A program made the translations under genes and the position numbers. The notes below the pieces were generated by a model. It did no database searches and was not told where the DNA came from. It was given only the letters and a program-made list of their open reading frames with translations. DNA of 64,000 bases from Salarias fasciatus (taxonomy: Eukaryota; Chordata; Actinopteri; Blenniiformes; Blenniidae). Location: positions 32,811,341-32,875,340 of the forward strand of contig NC_043745.1 of assembly GCF_902148845.1 (NCBI RefSeq), written 5' to 3'. Each line of letters starts with the position of its first letter. Within the stretch, counting starts at the first letter, position 1. Positions 60,501-64,000 of the stretch are shown here, piece by piece.

Positions 60501-63496
60501 ACTTGACATTGTTTTCAGAAGTGCGGTTGAGTTTGTGTCTCTGTTAGCTTTGTGATGGACCAGATCGTAGCCCTCTGTTTACCATAGCAAACAGGAATCA
60601 GCTCCATTTCCCCCACAACGCTAACCTGCATGAACACTGTGTAGACGATAAGTGGGTTGATATACATTGCAGGAACAGTGGCGATATTTCTGTCTCTCTT
60701 GATGTTATGGGAAATACATTTGTGTGCTGCATCCAAGGAACCAACTGAGCAGTGCTAAACAAGCTTCACAGTGTGGGGAGCGACGGTGACACACTCCTGT
60801 CAGGAGTTCTGCATCCGTCTGAACTCTTTTTAAAGTTTGGTGTGTGCCGCACAGTCGAGTCAGCTGAAGCTGGATCACATCTGGTTGTAGAGTCATTTAA
60901 CAGTGTGACAGCATGCTGGTGAGGAGATACTACCAGGATGTCTGAACATGGGCCACTGGCACTGAGGCACATGATAATCATGTATTCTTACAGCCTGCAA
61001 ACAAAACCACGTTGCCATACGGTCCACCACAGCTGGTCTGATTTGAATATTTCTATATTCCAACAGTGAAATATGGGGATGCTGTTTGTCTGAGCAACTG
61101 TGTCCCCTTCCATGAATATGATCAGCAACCTCATTCTGCTTCATGTTCCAGTGTTGAGCTGAAATCTGCTTCACATTCATAGCAAGCTGTAGTTTAAGGT
61201 CAGAGGGAGCCATGCTTTCCAATGGAAAACCAACTTCTAGACAAAACTGGGTGAAGTATAGGTGGGACAGATGAACAGTAACACACATTTTATCACCCTG
61301 TTTTATTCTTTTTGACATTTTTTTAAATAAAAATATTTGTCTGTGTATATTTCTGTAGCAATGCTAAACTCAAGCCACAAAACTGAACACATAATATTTT
61401 TCATGCACTTATTGCGAATGAAGTCTGACGGCCTACCTGCAGCACCTCTATGGACCATCAGGGAGGTGTGGCCCACTGGCCGAGCTAACTTGTTTGGCTC
61501 TGCTGCTCAGGTCACAGTTGCATGTTCCCTATGTGTCACGTCATTTAAAAGAGAAACAAATTAAAAGAGAGAAATGATCGACCGGTACCATTTCTTTAGT
61601 TACATTCTTGTTTAAAGTGATCAGGCTACATTTAAACATGTCTTGAATGCATTTCAGCAAAACTAACAATGAAAAGCAAGATATGTCGTCTCTTTATGGC
61701 CTTTGATGGGTATTCACTTCTTAGACTTTGGAAACTGTGTGTGTGGATGATTGTGCACTCCTGTGATTCAGTTTCTCTCAATTTCTCTTGAAAGCTATCA
61801 TATTAAAATGGCACCATAATACAAATGCTTTCCTTTCCAACAGAGACCGTCTTTGCTTAACCCGTGCTGACCACTGCTTAACATCCTGACCTTCCTTCTC
61901 TCTTACTTTGTGCTCCTCCTGCTCCTCCTCCACCCTCCTCTGTCTTCCCCCCCCTCCGAGCACCAAAATCAGCCTGTTGTCACAAAACAGATGGGAACAT
62001 TTGTTCTAATTCGACACTGCACCCTGCTTGCATCTTCTATTTCTGAATGAAAAGTGAATTCGAGCACCGCAGGCGTTCCCTTCTGATCTGCGCCTGCCCA
62101 GTGTTTCTCAAAATAACTGTCAGCCGGCCCCCCCCCCCCATTGGAGAAACACTGCAGTGAAACACTGGCTTTAAAAGACTCACGAACCTGGGGCTCTCCT
62201 TTCCTCGCTCGGCCACTCCCTCTCCCCAGCTCTCACGTTTGTGTGCCGTTTCCCTTTGCTGTGCAGATTAGGTGTGCATGGCGCTGACCAGAATGTTGCT
62301 TATTGAAGTGTTTCTCAGGTCCACACACCCTTATGCAAAAACACAAAGGCCTTCTTTTCTAGAGTTTGCATAACTTTCCATTTCTTCATCCTTGAATCTC
62401 TCCCCATGCTTCTCCTGCTGTCTTCACACTCTTGTTGTCTCCACTCTCTAAACTGTTTAGAAAGTGTATCTGTGCCGTTGAAAGTCTCTCACCCCCTCCA
62501 TCTCCGAACCATCTGCACCGTTTCCGCCTCCAGATCTGTTCTCGCTCTCATTCCATCTCCTTTTCTGCCATGATACTCTGTCCACCTCCCGTCCATGAGT
62601 ACATCCTCAATCCGAACATTCCCTTTTCCCTGTGGCACAAAACTGATTGAGGATGACTGGTTCTTTCCTGGCTGCTCCGATCCAGCGCTGGTCACTCGGC
62701 AGCAGGAGTTGGAGGAGGAGCTGGCTCAAGCTCGGGGGTCTGGGCAGCACAGGCCCAAGAAGCTGGGATCTCCAGCCCGGCGAAGCCTGCAGGTAGGTGG
62801 ACGGACTCTGTGTGTGTCACTGTCTTTACCATTAAAGGGGCTGTATCAAGCTTTTTTAGCTAGTCCATCTTCTCCTGTTGACGTCAACATGGGAAAACAG
62901 ACTGTTTTCACGGGTACGGGAGGGGCTGCCTCGCTGAGCGGCAGAAAAATGAGGAAAGCTCAAAACACACAGGCACGAAGGAAAAAAACGCTTTGGGGGT
63001 GTTTTCGATGAGTACATAACTATATAACAAGGTTAAAACATACAAAAAGTGAGTTTTGCATGATACAGCCCCTTTAAAAGACTGGTCAGAGGTTGTAAGT
63101 CCAATCTGTGGAAGGAATAAACTGTTATTTTTAAAATGGGTCACCTGCAAAAGGGTTTGGTGTCATTCATCTACTAATGACCCGCGAAAAGTGCTCGAGT
63201 GTTTGTATGTAAGTATATATATGAATGTAAAATCTGGAATCAGTGTATAAACAGGCAAGTAAGTCTGAAGACATCGTTGGCTTGCAGGTGATCATCGACT
63301 TTACCGGAGTCCCATTCAGGCGGTGTTGGTTTCGCCGTTGCCCTGCTGTGATCACCTTTCTCCTGCTTGCAGGAGGACTTTGAGTTTGACGGACAGGCGT
63401 CCTTCCAGGATCCGCGGAGCGCCTCGGAGAGCACGACCCCGATGGAGGGCGAGAACATGGGAGGTTGGTGGCCCGAGTACAGTACTCCTGACACAG
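51535..63496 (+). CDS. golgb1: Giantin-like Golgi coiled-coil protein, 5' part (runs off the window)
   Basis: Fifteen coding exons join in phase: 51535-51579, 53304-53459, 54299-54436, 54798-54911, 55442-55597, 55676-55855, 55939-56061, 56759-56872, 57196-57508, 57998-58113, 58272-58389, 58498-58589, 58681-58831, 62686-62792 and 63373-63496. They give about 682 residues so far. Nearly all is charged heptad coiled coil. The segment [20 protein letters not shown] followed by [17 protein letters not shown] matches the N-terminus of giantin, and [14 protein letters not shown] with [12 protein letters not shown] matches a later giantin block. Giantin is a long Golgi membrane tether with a C-terminal membrane anchor, which would lie outside the window. 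The last visible exon ends [12 protein letters not shown]. Another golgin cannot be fully excluded. The first eight coding exons are all multiples of three. Confidence 0.72.
58832..62685 (+). other. Long intron of golgb1-like gene with a candidate alternative exon
   Basis: This 3.85 kb intron is much longer than the others in the gene. It contains C/T-rich tracts, ATATATAT near 59582 and an open, GC-richer block at 59917-60315. No transposon with clear ends was seen. Confidence 0.5.
59972..60315 (+). other. Possible alternative terminal exon of golgb1-like gene
   Basis: After the acceptor CCCCTCCAG at 59971, a frame compatible with the preceding exon (phase 1) stays open to a stop at 60315. 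It encodes [16 protein letters not shown] and then a strongly hydrophobic run around [18 protein letters not shown]. No downstream donor is needed if it is terminal. Without transcripts this may be chance. Confidence 0.2.
62836..63073. mobile_element. Short copy of the TTAA-flanked transposon
   Basis: AGGGGCTGTATCA at the left and TGATACAGCCCCT at the right, flanked by TTAA, match the element at 23226-23885. The common right half (ACGGGAGGGGCTGCCTC, ACGCTTTGGGGGTGTTTT, CATAACTATATAACAAGG) aligns closely. About 420 bases present in the long copy are missing after TTTTAGCTAGTCCA. It lies in the intron between the last two golgb1-like exons. Confidence 0.85.
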
Positions 63497-64000
63497 GTGT
63501 GAGACCGGCTGGACAGTTTACACTAGCATGCACACGGCCATCTGCACATTACTTTGGGAAACCTTTTGGGTTATTTTGCTGTTTTTACCATAACACTCGC
63601 CAACTTGTTTTTATTCATGAGTGTTGGATTGTGGCTGTTGGTTGGTTGAGAATTCCTCTTCTTATTTGTTTTTTTATCCTCCTCTAACATTCAGATGTTG
63701 TGGATGTAAGACCGGGGTGATCTAATTTGGCTGGATTTACGATACTGAAGGGTTTTCCTTCTTATAAGCACTGCAGCTCAGTCCCAGTGAAACAAACTAA
63801 ATTTAATCCTCCATTTCTGCTACAATTGACACAATCCCAAGAAATACACATCCATATATTGCTCATCATATTCATTATTTCGTTTTTGTTTTTATCCGTT
63901 TGGACACGTGCATGCTGGTTGAGCTGGCTAGTGTTTGTCGGGATTCGTCCCCCGAATACTCTGAACTCTCGTGAGGTTCAGTGCTGTAAATGTAGGTTGA
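63497..64000. other. Right edge, golgb1-like intron
   Basis: Intronic sequence after the donor GACACAG/GTGTGAG. The next exon lies beyond the window. Confidence 0.5.

Overview
This window is nuclear DNA from a bony fish, most likely a percomorph teleost. The evidence is short multi-exon vertebrate genes with GT-AG introns, fish-style C2H2 zinc finger genes, many CA/TG/TA microsatellites, and teleost repeats (L2/Rex-type LINEs, a tRNA-headed SINE, a Tc1 transposon, small terminal-inverted-repeat elements). Exon boundaries were derived by hand from open frames, splice sites and phase; none is supported by transcripts here.

Layout. 0-7 kb: an N-terminal RASSF gene, best matched to rassf7 (+), with a likely untranslated first exon near 0.7-0.82 kb. 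9.7-21.5 kb: three complete copies of the inhibitory gamma subunit of photoreceptor phosphodiesterase (pde6h type), orientations +, -, +, each with a TATA-bearing promoter and an untranslated first exon. A 5'-truncated LINE lies between copies 1 and 2. 25.5-35.2 kb: two tandem guanylate cyclase-activating protein (GCAP) genes (+), separated by an L2 LINE that carries a SINE insertion. 37.8-49.7 kb: a minus-strand nucleic-acid-binding cluster. It holds two paralogous C2H2 zinc finger genes, a THAP-domain gene with one in-frame stop and three duplicated exons between them, and a second THAP gene. A Tc1-like transposon, small DNA transposons and a large TA repeat are interspersed. 49.7-64 kb: the 5' two thirds or so of what is visible of a long coiled-coil gene resembling giantin (golgb1, +), running off the right edge and sharing a bidirectional CpG-type promoter with the second THAP gene.

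How the genes relate. PDE6 gamma restrains cGMP hydrolysis and GCAPs tune cGMP synthesis by retinal guanylate cyclase. Five genes acting on both arms of photoreceptor cGMP turnover therefore sit within about 25 kb with no other gene between them. The zinc finger/THAP cluster appears unrelated in function.

I did not find a clearly new biological system. The most interesting points are the triplicated pde6h cluster next to the GCAP pair, the tandemly triplicated in-phase exons in the THAP gene, and the internally duplicated, SUMO-motif-rich N-termini of the zinc finger twins.
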